DNA of 64,000 bases from Mycoplasma yeatsii GM274B. GTDB lineage: Bacteria; Bacillota_I; Bacilli_A; Mycoplasmatales; Mycoplasmataceae. Position numbers and translations under genes: made by a program. The notes below the pieces were generated by a model that was not told the origin of the DNA, ran no database searches, and saw only the letters and a list, made by a program, of their open reading frames with translations. Shown here piece after piece: positions 33,949 to 46,664 of the stretch (its first letter is position 1; every line of letters begins with the position of its first letter). The stretch lies in contig NZ_CP007520.1 in assembly GCF_000875755.1 (NCBI RefSeq), positions 620,001 to 684,000 of the forward strand. The letters are read 5' to 3'.

Positions 33949-34786
33949 AGTTATTATTTTTATTTTTAAAATATAAATAAAAGTAATTAGATATTAAAAC
34001 TTCAATTATTTGATCATAATCACTACATTCTTTTTCATCAATAATAACTACACTATTATTTTCTAAAAGATTAATTGCATTATATAAATCAGCATCACTA
34101 ATTAGATCTCAACTTTTTTCTAAATAGTTTAAAAAACTATATGCACATTTTAATTCACTTATATTTTTATTAGTAAAAATACCTTTAATTTTTATTTGTT
34201 GGTCTTTTAATTTATCAGGTTCACCTTTTGGTTTTTTAAAATCTGAACTTGATTGAAATTTCATATTTATTTTTTTGTATTCACTATTAGAATATAAAGT
34301 TTTTCATTTTTCTCAATGCTCTAATAATATTTTCTTTTCAGATTTAGTTGGTAAAAGTTTTATAAAACTAAATATAGCTAGAATAATACAACTAATAACA
34401 AATATACAAAAGAAAATAAAGAACGGATTTTTATAAGCTTGATTAGAAATTGATGTTCTAAAAAGAAATTTAAATATAATATATGTAATACTTCTTATTC
34501 AACCCTCATTAAGTCTAAATTTAAAATTAAATGCTCCTGTATCAAGAACAACGTTTAATGCTAAAACAAACATAATAGCTACAAATAAATAAAATCAAAG
34601 TTTAATACTTAATCAAACAACTCTTTTTCTAACATTATTTAGATCTATATGTTTTTGATAAAAATCAACACATAAAGAGTCAACGTGTTTTCTAGAAATA
34701 TTTTTTAAAACAATACGAAACATTACAAAAAACGTTATTAAATAAATAGGAATTAATAAAAAATAATTCAAAATTGTAAAAAACAT
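33947..34786 (-). CDS. Unknown membrane protein (surface-block family, member B)
   Basis: Unnamed 279-residue protein with three hydrophobic segments (about 5-27, 62-82 and 122-145). After the first comes a charged loop with DFYQKHIDLNNVRKR, close in pattern to member A's KKYFQKYIDVETLDS. The soluble C-terminus ends SVVIIDEKECSDYDQIIEVL followed by ISNYFYLYF. It lies 19 bases downstream of member C, so the pair is probably an operon. No enzyme motif seen. Confidence 0.77.
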
Positions 34787-34805
34787 ATAATCACCTGTTT
34801 TCTAA

Positions 34806-35747
34806 TTATCAATAATAAAAGAATAATTCATCAAAACTACGTTCTTTTGCAATAATTTCTCAATCTTTTTTAGCTTGATAAAATAGGTTTCTATCAATTG
34901 ATTTTCTGTTAAATAATAAAGCAAATAAATTTTCAAATATAACTTGTTTAAATTCTTCAACACTTATAGTTTTTATTTGACCATCATCAATTATTTGAAT
35001 TTCTAAATTCTTATTTTTTTTATTAAAAAATGATGATCAAACTTTTAAATATTCATAAAATACACCTAAAAAGAATTCATCTATTTTTTGCATAGGACAT
35101 ATCTCATTAAACAAAGTAGTAATATTTTTAAAAATATGAGCTCTATCTTCTTTTTTAAAATTTAATAATAATTCTTTGTTGCGTTCTAATATAAATTTTT
35201 CTTTTACTAATAGTTGGAATTCAATAAATTTAGATCTTTTATCATATCTTTTAATAACTTTATTTTTATATTTAATTCTAAAAGGTTTATAACTAACATT
35301 TCTATATAAGTTTTTTAATCTATTAAGTTCTATATATTTTGTTTTTTCAAACTTTTGAATATGTAATTTATTATCTAACTTGATTTGAAAAACAAGATGA
35401 GAGATTGAAACTATTACATAAACAATAGCACAAATAAATACAAAAACTCCATAACCTTCTGTGCTTAGAATAAGTTGAGACATAAAAGCGGGTATTTGAA
35501 ACATGAAACAAAGAATAAATATACCATACATATTACCGGCATTATGAATACCATTAGCACTTATTTTTGTAAAATCAGCTAGATTGCTAAATGTTTTTTT
35601 AATTTTTTTATTTTCAAATATATTCATTAAAGACATTATTATTAATTGAATAACTAAAAATGATGATTGATATGTTGTTAATATTCAAACAAAATTAGTT
35701 TGAGTTCAAGATTTATTATTTGTTAATATAAAAGATAAAGCGTTCAT
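34806..35747 (-). CDS. Unknown membrane protein (surface-block family, member C)
   Basis: Unnamed 313-residue protein. Hydrophobic segments are at about 20-42, 73-93 and 100-120, followed by a basic soluble domain. The tail LEIQIIDDGQIKTISVEEFK then VIFENLFALLF resembles members A and B: a strand, an acidic turn, then an amphipathic helix with Asn before aromatics. The reading frame ends TAT-TAT-UGA-TAA, so the last residue is Trp. GGAGG precedes the ATG. First gene of the minus-strand run ending at 30232. Confidence 0.77.
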
Positions 35748-35922
35748 AAAACACCTCCAAAACTTATTAATCTTTTTTAATTATTATTGAATTTAAAAAT
35801 TATGATAGTTTTATTTTTAAATGTTTTAATTAATTATTATTTTACAATTATAGTAACTAGATTTAAATACAAAATTTGTTAAATTATTTGTTATTGTGTT
35901 TATGTTTTTATTGTTTATGTGG

Positions 35923-35928
35923 TATAAA
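35923..35928 (+). promoter_or_regulatory. Candidate -10 for rnjA
   Basis: TATAAA with TG one base before it (extended -10), 117 bases before the rnjA ATG. The gap 35748-36044 holds only the two divergent leaders; nothing else is recognisable in it. Confidence 0.4.
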
Positions 35929-36044
35929 TTAGTTAAGAATATATCATTTTTTTAGTATGAAATTGAGAATAAAAAAAGATAATAAATTTATATAAATAAT
36001 TAATTTTATTCTGATGGTTATAAGATGAAAGGAAAGAATTGAAA

Positions 36045-37874
36045 ATGAGTAAAAGTCACAAATTAGAAGACGTTAACTTAACACAAGAATTAGAAAACAT
36101 AAAAGATTTTGATGATAATGGTGATGAAATTAATATTAGTATTGATGAAGAAGAATTTAAACCTTATGTTTTCAAACAAAAAGAAATAAAAAGAAAATAT
36201 CAACAAACTGATATTCCAACTAAAGTTTTTGCATTAGGTGGATTAGAAGAAGTTGGAAAAAATACTTATTGTATTGAATATGATAATGAATTAATTATGA
36301 TTGATGCTGGAGTTAAATTCCCTGATTCTTACATGTTAGGAGTTAATGCAGTTATTCCTGATTATTCATATTTAGTAGAAAATGAAAAGAAAATAAAAGC
36401 ATTGTTTATAACTCATGGTCATGAAGATCATATTGGTGGAATTCATTATTTAGTTCAACAAGTAAAAATACCAGTTATTTATGCACCGAAATTAGCTGCA
36501 ATGTTAATTAGAGATAGATTAAAAGAATATAAATTACAAGATAAAACAGTTGTTAAAGAATATGATGCTGATGATGTATGAGCAACAAAAAATATTAGAG
36601 TTAGTTTTGCCGCTTTAAACCACTCAATACCAGATGCATTTGGTATTTTAGTTCAAACTCCAAACGGTAATATTTTTTCAACTGGAGATTATAAATTTGA
36701 TTGATCTCCTTTAGGACATTTTGCTGAATTGAATAAATTAGCTGAAATGGGAGAACAAGGAATTGAGTTATTAATGGCTGATTCAACTAATGCTGAAGTT
36801 GAAGGATATACTCAAGGTGAAAGAGATATTATAAAAAATATTGATAAATTATTTTTACAAGCTAAAGGAAGAATCTTTTTAACAACATTCGCATCAAACG
36901 TTCACAGAATTCAACATATAATTGAAACTGCTCATAAATACGGTAGAAAAATTGTTATTCTTGGTAGATCATTTGAAAGAATTATTAAAATGATTAGACA
37001 ATTAGGTCACCTAAAAATCAGTGAAAAAGAATTTATTAAATCAACTGATATAGATAAATATAAACCAAATCAAATTATGATTTTAACAACAGGAAGCCAA
37101 GGTGAACCTATGGCCGCTCTTTCAAGAATCGCTAGTGGAAAACACTTGTCAATTAATATTATTCCTGGTGATACTGTTATTTTCTCATCATCACCAATTC
37201 CAGGAAACAGAGCTGATGTTGAAAAGCTTGTAAATAAATTAACAAGAATTGGGGCTATTGTAATTGAAAATAATCCAAATTTAAAAATACATACTTCAGG
37301 TCATGCGAGTCAAGAAGAACAAAAACTGTTATTTAGCTTAGTAAGACCTCATTACTTTATGCCAATGCACGGTGAATTTAGAATGCTTAAAAAACATGTT
37401 GAAACAGGTGAGAGTGTTAACTTAGAAAAAGGTAATGGGTTTGTAATGGCTAATGGTGATGTGTTAGAACTATTACAAGGAAAAGCTCAAATTGGAAAAC
37501 GTGTAGAAGCTGATGCTGTTTATGTTGATGGAAAAGATATGACAGGACAAGCAAGTAATGTTATTAGAGAAAGAGATATTTTATCTAAAGATGGATTAAT
37601 TGCTGTTGTTGTTTCAATTGATTCTCAAACAAACACTTTAATTGCTCAACCAAGAATTATTTCTAGAGGTAGTTTTTATGTAAAAGATTCAGGAGCAATT
37701 ATTGGTGAATCAATTTCAATAGTTACAAATGCAGTTAATGAAGTTTTATCTAGTCCGAAACCAACATTTGGAGCTATTAAAAAAGCGATAAAATCTTCAT
37801 TAAGTCCTTATATTTTCAAAGAAAAAAGAAGAAATCCATTAATAATTCCAGTTATTTTAAATAAAAAATCTTAA
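36045..37874 (+). CDS. rnjA: Ribonuclease J
   Basis: Metallo-beta-lactamase/beta-CASP RNase for mRNA decay and rRNA maturation, 609 residues. The first 45 residues are an acidic extension. Motifs: ALGGLEEVGKN, THGHEDHIGG (zinc), STGDYKFDWSPLG (Trp are UGA), MADSTNAE, TTFASNVHRIQ, TTGSQGEPMAALSRIA and SGHASQEEQK. I start at ATG 36045; a TTG two codons upstream is also possible because AAAGG is slightly nearer to it. Confidence 0.96.
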
Positions 37875-37880
37875 CAAATA

Positions 37881-37903
37881 AAAACAGCTTTTGCTGTTTT
37901 TTT
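37881..37903 (+). terminator. Terminator after rnjA
   Basis: AAAACAGC/GCTGTTTT stem with TTTT loop and a seven-T tail. Confidence 0.88.
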
Positions 37904-38022
37904 GTTTTAATTTAAAGGTTCATTTTGTTTAAGAATAAAGTTTTATTTTATTGATAATAGTTTGTTATTTTTTTGTATAATTTTTAATGTAGAATAACTC
38001 AAATAAAGAAAGGAGATTTTCT

Positions 38023-38994
38023 ATGAGTAACAACGCCGGTTATAGAGTAAACCCTCATTCAGGTAGATTTATATTAACTAAAGGATGAATTATGTTTGCT
38101 CAAGTATTTGGTTCATTGTTAGCTGTTATTGGTTTAGTTTATTCATTAACTTTATTAAGTAAAATGGATTACAGCAAAATAATACCTGAATATAAATTAG
38201 GTATTCCAATATTATTTGCTATTGTTACTTATTCTTTATGAAGAACAATAGCTACAGCTTTTGTAATTGTTAGATTTTTAAAAAAATCAAGTGATGATGA
38301 ATTTATATCAAATAGATATATACTTGCTTCATTAAGTTTAAATGTTGGTGGATTTTTAACACCTTGACTTTTAACAAGTTTACCAAATATTCAAACAGAA
38401 TCTACTATTAAACCAAAATGATTCTTATCTAGAGTCTTTTCAGTTATAACATCTGTTGGTTCTATAATATTTTTATCAACTTTAATATGACAATTACACA
38501 AAGCAACTAATGGAGATATTCTAAGTGCTTTCAATCAATCAAATCCATTTTACGTTCCAACAATCGTTTCAATTTCAATCTCAGTTTTATTTATATTAAT
38601 AGGACTTCCTACAATAATTCTTTATTATAATAAAAATTCACAAGAACAATTTGAAGGTGACACTTCAACTTCTAAAGCTATGAGAGTGTTTGCTTACTTC
38701 TACTTAATATTAACTACAATTGAATTAGCATTTGTTATGTTAGCATCATTATTAAGATTATTAGGTGGACTAGCAGATTTATTTAAAGAACTTTCTTCAG
38801 ATAGTGATCCTTTAAAATTCTTTAGAGTATTGTTTACTTTAGTACGTATTATTTTACAAATTATATATGTATTGTTCTTAATGAGAATAATTGCAGAAAC
38901 AATTCGTGGAATTTGACAAAGAGATGGAATAGTTAAAATTAGAGTTTATGATAGATTAAAAGAAAGAGAACAAGTTTTAGCAAATAGAAGATAA
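38023..38994 (+). CDS. Unknown polytopic membrane protein
   Basis: A 323-residue protein with about seven membrane segments (near 22-45, 60-85, 98-120, 135-157, 173-200, 220-255 and 268-295) and a charged C-terminal tail (KIRVYDRLKEREQ). Not recognised as a known transporter. Six or more Trp are UGA. AAAGGAG lies 7 bases before the ATG. It stands alone between terminators, downstream of rnjA. Confidence 0.82.
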
Positions 38995-38995
38995 T

Positions 38996-39022
38996 AAAAT
39001 GAGTCTTAGGACTCATTTTTTA
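38996..39022. terminator. Bidirectional terminator between convergent genes
   Basis: AAAATGAGTC/GACTCATTTT stem with T-runs reading out on both strands, between the stops of the 38023 (+) and 39020 (-) genes. Confidence 0.85.
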
Positions 39023-39811
39023 TATGTATATAAACTCTAAAGGTAAGTAGTAATTAATGTGTTTGTCATGATCATATAATGTTTTTCCAACAATAAATTT
39101 TCGATCATAACAATCTAATCTATAGTAGAATTTTTTAGAAATATTATTTACATTTTTATTTAAAACAAAATTATAACAAAATGTTTTATCTAAACTCATA
39201 TCTGAAATAATAACTGAAGATTCATCAAATTTACAAGCTTGAATTCTTTTATCTGATGAATAGATTTTTTCTAGTTTAGAATCTTTTATCATATAAAGTT
39301 CATTATCTGAAACTATAAAAATTACATTGTTATTTATAAATATTTTTTTAATATCAAAATCTAGATTTAAGCTATTTTGTTTGTTTATTCAGTCTTTATA
39401 AATTAATTCGTTATTTTGCTCTACAAATATTAATTTATTATTAAATTCATCTAATAATTTAATTTCATTATTTTTAAATTTATAATTCAAGGTTTTATTT
39501 TCAACTAAAGTTGTTATATATAATTGATTGTTTATTAAACTTAAATTTATTATTTGTTGATTCAAGTTATTTAAAAAGATTAACTCACTTTCTTTTCTTT
39601 CGATAATATTTCCTGATAAAGGGTTTATTAAAAACTTGTTTGTGTGAATATTTGTTCTTAAATTTTCTAATACTTGTTCGTTTTTAATTGAAAACAAATT
39701 ATTTTTATCATCAATAACGTACATAAAATCATCTAATATATAAAAATTAGTAATTCAATATGTGTCTAATAAATTTAATACCTTAGGTTTTATTTTCTTT
39801 ATCTTAAACAT
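39020..39811 (-). CDS. Unknown beta-rich protein upstream-adjacent to pgk terminator
   Basis: A 263-residue protein with no signal peptide or membrane segment. It is made of short alternating hydrophobic strands separated by turns (e.g. FYILDDFMYVIDDKNNLFSI, ELIFLNNLNQQIINLSL), which suggests a beta-propeller-like or repeat fold. No motif recognised. One UGA Trp near residue 141. It has its own short upstream gap after the pgk terminator. Confidence 0.75.
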
Positions 39812-39841
39812 TTATACTTTCCTTTTAAAATATTATAAAAC

Positions 39842-39866
39842 AAAAGCACCACAAGGTGCTTTTAGT
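39842..39866 (-). terminator. Terminator after pgk
   Basis: AAAAGCACC/GGTGCTTTT stem with TTGT loop, 5 bases beyond the pgk stop on the minus strand, followed by GTTTTATAA. Confidence 0.85.
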
Positions 39867-39870
39867 AAAA

Positions 39871-41085
39871 TTATTTATCTTGAATTGAAGCGATTCCTGG
39901 TAATTCTTTACCTTCCATAAATCCTAATGATGCTCCTCCACCAGTAGAAATTCAAGTAAAGTCTTCTTTAAATCCTAATTTAATAGCAGCAGCCGCACTA
40001 TCTCCACCACCGATTAAAGTGAATGCTCCTTTTTTAGTTTGCTCAGCAACAGCTTTACAAATTGAGTTTGTTCCGTTTTCATAGTTTTTGAATTCAAAAA
40101 CTCCAAGTGGTCCATTTCATATAATTGTTTTAGCTTCTGAAATTATTTTTTTATAAGCTTCGATTGTTTTAGGACCTGCATCCATTCCCATTCAGTCATC
40201 TGGAATATTATTTTCAAAATAAGTTGGTGCAGTGTCAGCAAAATCAGTGTTACATGCCACATCAATTGGAACTGAAATTTTTCCGTTAGCTTTTTCTAAG
40301 TATTGTTTAGCTAATTCAACCTTATCATCTTCAACTAACGAAGTTCCGATTGTTCTTCCTAAAGCTTTAAAGAATGTATAACTCATTCCTCCACCAATTA
40401 AAATTTTGTCAACTTTTGGTAATAAGTTTTCAATAACTCCAATTTTATCTGAAACTTTAGCTCCACCTAAAATAGCTAAGAATGGTCTTTGTGGACGTTC
40501 AATTCCTTCTGTTAACATTTCTAATTCTTTTTGAACTAAAAATCCGATAGCTGAAGTTTTGATGTTTGAAGCGATTCCAACGTTTGAAGCGTGTGCACGG
40601 TGAGCTGTACCGAATGCATCATTAACAAAAACTTCACCTAAACTAGCTCAATATTTTCCTAATTCATCATTGTTTTTTGATTCATTTTTAACAACTTCAT
40701 TATTAACTACATCTTCAAAACGTGTGTTTTCAACTAAGATAACTTGTTTTGATTCTAAATTAGATACTGCTTCTTCTAATTCTTTTCCTCTTGTAACTGG
40801 AATAAAAATTACTTCTTGATTTAATAACTCTGATAATTTTTGAGCAACTGGTTTTAATGATTTTTTTTGTTTATCTTCTTCTGATTTAATTCTTGATAAG
40901 TGTGAAAATAAAACGATTTTTGCATTTTGTTCAATTAAATATTTAATTGTTGGTAATGCAGCTTGAATACGATTATCATCAGTAATCACACCTTTATCTA
41001 GCGGAACATTAAAATCAACACGAACTAAAACTGTTTTATTATTTACATCAATATCATGTAATGTTTTTTTATTGTCGTAATTCAT
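39871..41085 (-). CDS. pgk: Phosphoglycerate kinase
   Basis: Glycolytic enzyme making ATP from 1,3-bisphosphoglycerate, 404 residues. Landmarks: [14 protein letters not shown] near the start, [20 protein letters not shown], and the C-terminal nucleotide site NGPLGVFEF and GGGDSAAA. Trp codons such as in MGMDAG-DDW and IIWNGPLG are UGA. It lies 107 bases downstream of gap on the same strand, probably cotranscribed. Confidence 0.97.
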
Positions 41086-41191
41086 TATTTTACTTTTCTC
41101 CTTTTTTTAAGTTTTTAACTATTTGTAAAATTTAAATTAAAAGAAGAACTTACATAGTTTTTGAATGCAAGTTCTCTAATTTTGGTTTTTA

Positions 41192-42208
<1,017 letters not shown>

Positions 42209-42362
42209 AATTTTCTCTCCTATCAAATATAACAAGTTAATTATATTATTTTTTTTACTTTTTTAAAGTGTTCGAGCAACATAACTTAGCAATAAATTTC
42301 TTTTTTGATTATTTTAATGTTAATTATGCAAAAGACTTTGTAAGTAAAAGAGATGAGATATT

Positions 42363-42393
42363 AAAAATGAGCAAATTTATAATTGCTCATTTA
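42363..42393 (-). terminator. Terminator after the 42391 gene
   Basis: AAATGAGCAA/TTGCTCATTT stem with a T-run on the minus strand, just beyond the stop codon. Confidence 0.82.
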
Positions 42394-43167
42394 TTTAATA
42401 ATTGTTTTGATAATTTCTATTTGGTCATTTCTTTCAGAATAATATAGTTTGTTTTCATAATCTTCTATTCCGATTTTTTGTAATTCTATAAATTCTAAAG
42501 TCTCATAAATTAAAATTAAATAATAAATAATTGTTTGAACATAAATTATAAAAGTTAGAAAATTATTAGCATCAACAATTTCATGTGGTAATAATTCAAA
42601 ATCTCTTTCTTCAACAGCATCAATAAAATCAGATAGAATTTCTTCTGTAGAATAAACTTTATCAATACAATCAGAAACAGTATCTGCTTTTAATATTCTA
42701 ATAAATGATTCTAAAAGTTTGCCTGAGAAAAAATCGAATTCTTTTATATTCTTTGTGATTTTTAATTCTTCAATAAAGTTTTTAGTATATTGAGTGACTA
42801 ATTCATAAAAAGAATTTCTAATTTTAATATCTACTCCAAATTCGTTAACATGATCATAATTGTTATCTTTTAATTGTAAGTTTTGATATGTTTCTAAAAA
42901 TTCTCTTTCAACTTTTAAAAGCGTTTTTAACCTAACTAAAAGTAATTCATTGTAGTCTTCATCTGGTTTATTAGTTTCAGAAATAAAAATGGCTTTAATT
43001 GTTGGAAATGATTCTTCAATTCAATTTTCAAATTTTTTAAAGTCATTCAGATCTTTTCACTTTGATCTTAGTGAGTACAAAAAATCAGGTTGTGATTGTG
43101 CTGCGTCTACTATAATTAGTAGTTCGTCATCAACAATTTTTTTTAATGCATCGTCGTATTTAAACAT
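42391..43167 (-). CDS. Unknown helical cytosolic protein
   Basis: A 258-residue acidic protein, apparently all helical, without signal peptide. It starts MFKYDDALKKIVDDELLIIV; a hydrophobic stretch near residue 210 (FIIYVQTIIYYLILIY) might be a buried or membrane helix. Trp in SKWKD and ENWIEES are UGA. AGAGGAC is the ribosome site. It is followed by a terminator and preceded by lepA 50 bases away. No family recognised. Confidence 0.77.
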
Positions 43168-43217
43168 TTTTTGTCCTCTCTTTCTACAATATAGTATTAG
43201 GTTATTTTTTATAAAAA

Positions 43218-45020
43218 TTAATCATCTAATTTTAAAACAGCAATAAATGCTTCTTGTGGAACTTCTACTGAACCAATTTCTTTCATTTTCTTTTTACCTT
43301 CTTTTTGTTTTTCTAGAAGTTTTTTACGTCTTGATTTATCAGCAGCGTGTAGTTTTCAAGTAACATCTTTTCGATACGCTTTTATTGTTTCTCTTGCAAT
43401 TACTTTATTTCCAATTGTAGCTTGAACTGGCACTTCAAAGTTTTGTCTTGGGATTAACTCTTTTAATTTTAAAGTTAAAGCAGCTCCTCTTTGGTAAGCA
43501 AATTTTTGGTTAACTATCATAGAAAATGCATCAACCATATCACCATTTAACTTAATATCCATACGAACTAATTTTGATTCTTTGTACCCTATTAATTCAT
43601 ATTCAAAAGAAGCATAACCTCTAGAAATTGATTTTAACTTATTGAAAAAGTCAAAAATAATTTCAGCTAATGGCATTTGATAAATAAGTACACGTCTTGT
43701 ATTATCAATAATTTCCATATCTTTATAAACTCCTAATTTGTTTTGACATAAGTTCATTAAATCACCAATATAGTCAACTGGAGTTGCGATTCTAATTTCT
43801 ACAAATGGTTCTTCTATTTTTTTAATTCTTTGTGCATCAGGTAATTTAGCAGGATTATCTAATTCTAAAATGTCACCATTTGTTAAATGTACTTTATAAA
43901 TAACGCTTGGTGCAGTTGCGATTAGTTCAAGATTGTATTCTCTTTCTAATCTTTCTTGAATAACTTCCATATGTAATAAACCTAAAAATCCACATCTAAA
44001 ACCGAACCCTAATGCTTGACTAGTTTCAGGTTCATAAACTAAAGAAGAATCTGATAATTCAATTTTTTCTAAAGCTTCTTTAAAGTCTTGATATTTGTTA
44101 GTATCAATTGGATAAATTCCACAATATACCATTGGTTTTAATTTCTTATAACCTTCTAAAGGTTCAGATGCCGGATTATTAACACTTGTTATAGTATCTC
44201 CAACGTTAACATCTTTAATAGTTTTAATTGAAGCTGAAATTCATCCTACTTCTCCCGCTTCTAACATATCTTTTTTAACTATTTTTGGAGTTTTAATTCC
44301 TAGTGAGTTAACTTCATATTCAGCTCCAGTAGACATTAATTTAATTTTATCTCCAACTTTAATAGTTCCTTGTTTTAGTCTAATTGACATAACAACACCT
44401 AGATATTTATCATAATAACTATCAAAAATTAAAGCTTTTAATGGTTTATCATCTTCAGCATCATTTGGTGCTGGAATTTTTTCAACAATAGCTTCTAATA
44501 CTTGTTCAACATTTAATCCAGTTTTAGCTGAAATTAAAGGTGCGTCACTACAATCTAAACCAATAATTTCTTCTATTTGTTCTTTAACTCTATCAACATC
44601 AGCACTAGCTAAATCAACTTTATTAATAACAGGAATAATTTCTAAATTATTATCTATAGCTAAATAAACGTTAGCTAAAGTTTGAGCTTCAACTCCTTGA
44701 GTAGCATCAACAACTAAAATAGCTCCTTCACATGCAGCTAAACTTCTTGAAACTTCATATGTAAAATCAACATGACCTGGTGTGTCAATTAAGTTAAAAA
44801 TATATTCTTGATTATTTTTACTAGTATATTTTAATTGAACTGAGTTTAGTTTAATTGTTATTCCTCTCTCACGCTCAATATCCATAGAATCTAAAAGCTG
44901 ATTTTGCATTTCGCGTTTTTCAACAGTTTCAGTTAATTCTAAAATACGATCAGCTAAAGTTGACTTACCATGATCGATATGAGCAATAATACTAAAGTTT
45001 CTTATTCTAGATTTATCCAT
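43218..45020 (-). CDS. lepA: Elongation factor 4 (LepA)
   Basis: Ribosome back-translocating GTPase, 600 residues. G1 is [16 protein letters not shown], then RERGITIK, G3 [10 protein letters not shown] and G4 VINKVDL. The LepA-specific C-terminus includes [24 protein letters not shown] sequence and [12 protein letters not shown] followed by W(UGA)[15 protein letters not shown]. Lengths and motifs fit LepA, not EF-G. Part of the proS-rnhA-hydrolase-lepA run. Confidence 0.97.
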
Positions 45021-45034
45021 ATTATTCCTTTCTG

Positions 45035-45988
45035 TTATATATACTTTTTATTGTATTTATCTATAAATAAATTGATATTATCTTCTAATTCTTTATTAGC
45101 TTGTTTACTAAATACTTTATCTTTTGTGTTGTTAAACATTACATAGTGTGCAAAACAATCATTTTTTAATAATGTTTTTAATAAAGTTTCTGACATTTTA
45201 GTGTATCTTTGAGCAGTTTTATACTCATTATTGTTAGCTAGAATTAGAATTGGTAGGTCTTGTCTAATAAATTTTATATTATTTACATAACTATTAAATA
45301 GCATACATTTATAAACATCACGTAAAGCTGAAACGGTAAATGTCTTACTTAGCAATGGATCTTGGCTAAGATCTATATATTTTTCTAAAATATCATCATT
45401 TTCAATATTGCGATATTTTTTCATTACTTTAGTGAAGTTATTTAAATATGATATTTTTTTAAAATTACAAGCATATTTTTTACCTGAAAATAGTTCGATT
45501 AATAATAATAAAAGATTGTTTGATAATAAAGAAGCTAAATTAAATTCAATAAATGATGAAAATATTAATCCGTCAATTGTTTCAGAATATTTAATAGCAT
45601 AAGCTTTTGCAAATACTGTTGCTAGAGAATGACCAACTAAATATAAAGGTAAGTGTTTATAAGTTTTCTTAATAAAATTATTTACTGATTTTAAATCTTC
45701 AACAACAAGTTGTCAACCATTAAAATAACTGAAAAACACGTTATCATCTTGAGTATTTTTATCTTTTTTACTTTTTGAAAAACCACGTTGTTCAGAACAA
45801 ACTACTATTATATTTTGTTTATTCATTCTTTTTGCAAATTCACTATAACTTTTAACTGATTCAGTACCAGTAGCAATTAAATGTATAACTGCTTTTGGTT
45901 TTTTAGTGTCATTTCATAAATAAGTTTTTATTTCACTACCATCTACTGATTGAATTTGGAAATTATTAATCAACTGACTTGATTTCAT
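45035..45988 (-). CDS. Alpha/beta hydrolase, lysophospholipase-like
   Basis: A 317-residue serine hydrolase. The nucleophile elbow is [13 protein letters not shown] (about residue 120); an oxyanion-type [13 protein letters not shown] comes earlier, and a late Asp/His pair can be placed around [11 protein letters not shown] and [10 protein letters not shown]. No signal peptide. Monoglyceride lipase/lysophospholipase families are the best match, consistent with lipid scavenging, but the substrate is not known. It starts 2 bases before the rnhA stop codon region and is followed by lepA after 14 bases. Confidence 0.83.
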
Positions 45989-45989
45989 A

Positions 45990-46652
45990 TTATTTAACCT
46001 CTTTTATAACTAAATCAAATGTGGCATTATTAGCTAGTTGGTCTGCTAATTCATTATATTTATTATTATTGTGTGCTTTTACTCACTCGAATGAAATATT
46101 GATTTTTGATTTTTGATTATCAACAAATTGTTTATATTTTTTAGTAAAGTCAATTTTAGTTTCTCACTCTTTTGTTATTCACTTGCTAACTCCTTGATAA
46201 TCATGACAAATTTTTAAGTTTTTAATATTATGATCTAAACAAAAATTAATTACTTGAATTGCAGCTAACACTTCTCCAGCAACATTTCTAAGACTAGCAA
46301 TTGTGTTATCATCAAATCTTTGAGATATATGAATTTCTTTATCTTTAAGTAAAATAACAGCTCCTAAAGAATAAGTATTATCTTTAACGCTATAACTACC
46401 ATCAGTATAAGCAACAGCAGCAGTATCACTATTTGGTCTAATAACTTTACTTAATTTATTTGATGAATTTGATTTTTGATCTAGCTTAGTTGATGAATTT
46501 GATTTCATATATTCTAATGCTTCTTTTTCAGTTGTAAATGATTTATATTCAGCATTAGAAAAATTTTCAACTTGAGCTTTAGCTTCAGATCAAGTTAAAT
46601 ATATCCCTGGTTTTTTTCCTTTTCTAACTACATAAAATTTTTGTTTACTCAT
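45990..46652 (-). CDS. rnhA: Ribonuclease HI with N-terminal hybrid-binding domain
   Basis: Cleaves RNA in RNA-DNA hybrids. Residues 1-50 (KFYVVRKGKKPGIYLTWSEA) are the caulimovirus-type hybrid-binding domain seen in eukaryotic-like RNase H1. After a Ser/Lys-rich linker, the catalytic domain follows with AAVAYTDGSYSV (Asp), NVAGEVLAA (Glu), KICHDYQG (Asp) and KAHNNNKYNELADQLA (Asp), so all four carboxylates are present. 220 residues. It starts 12 bases after proS. Confidence 0.93.
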
Positions 46653-46664
46653 AATAAAACCTCA

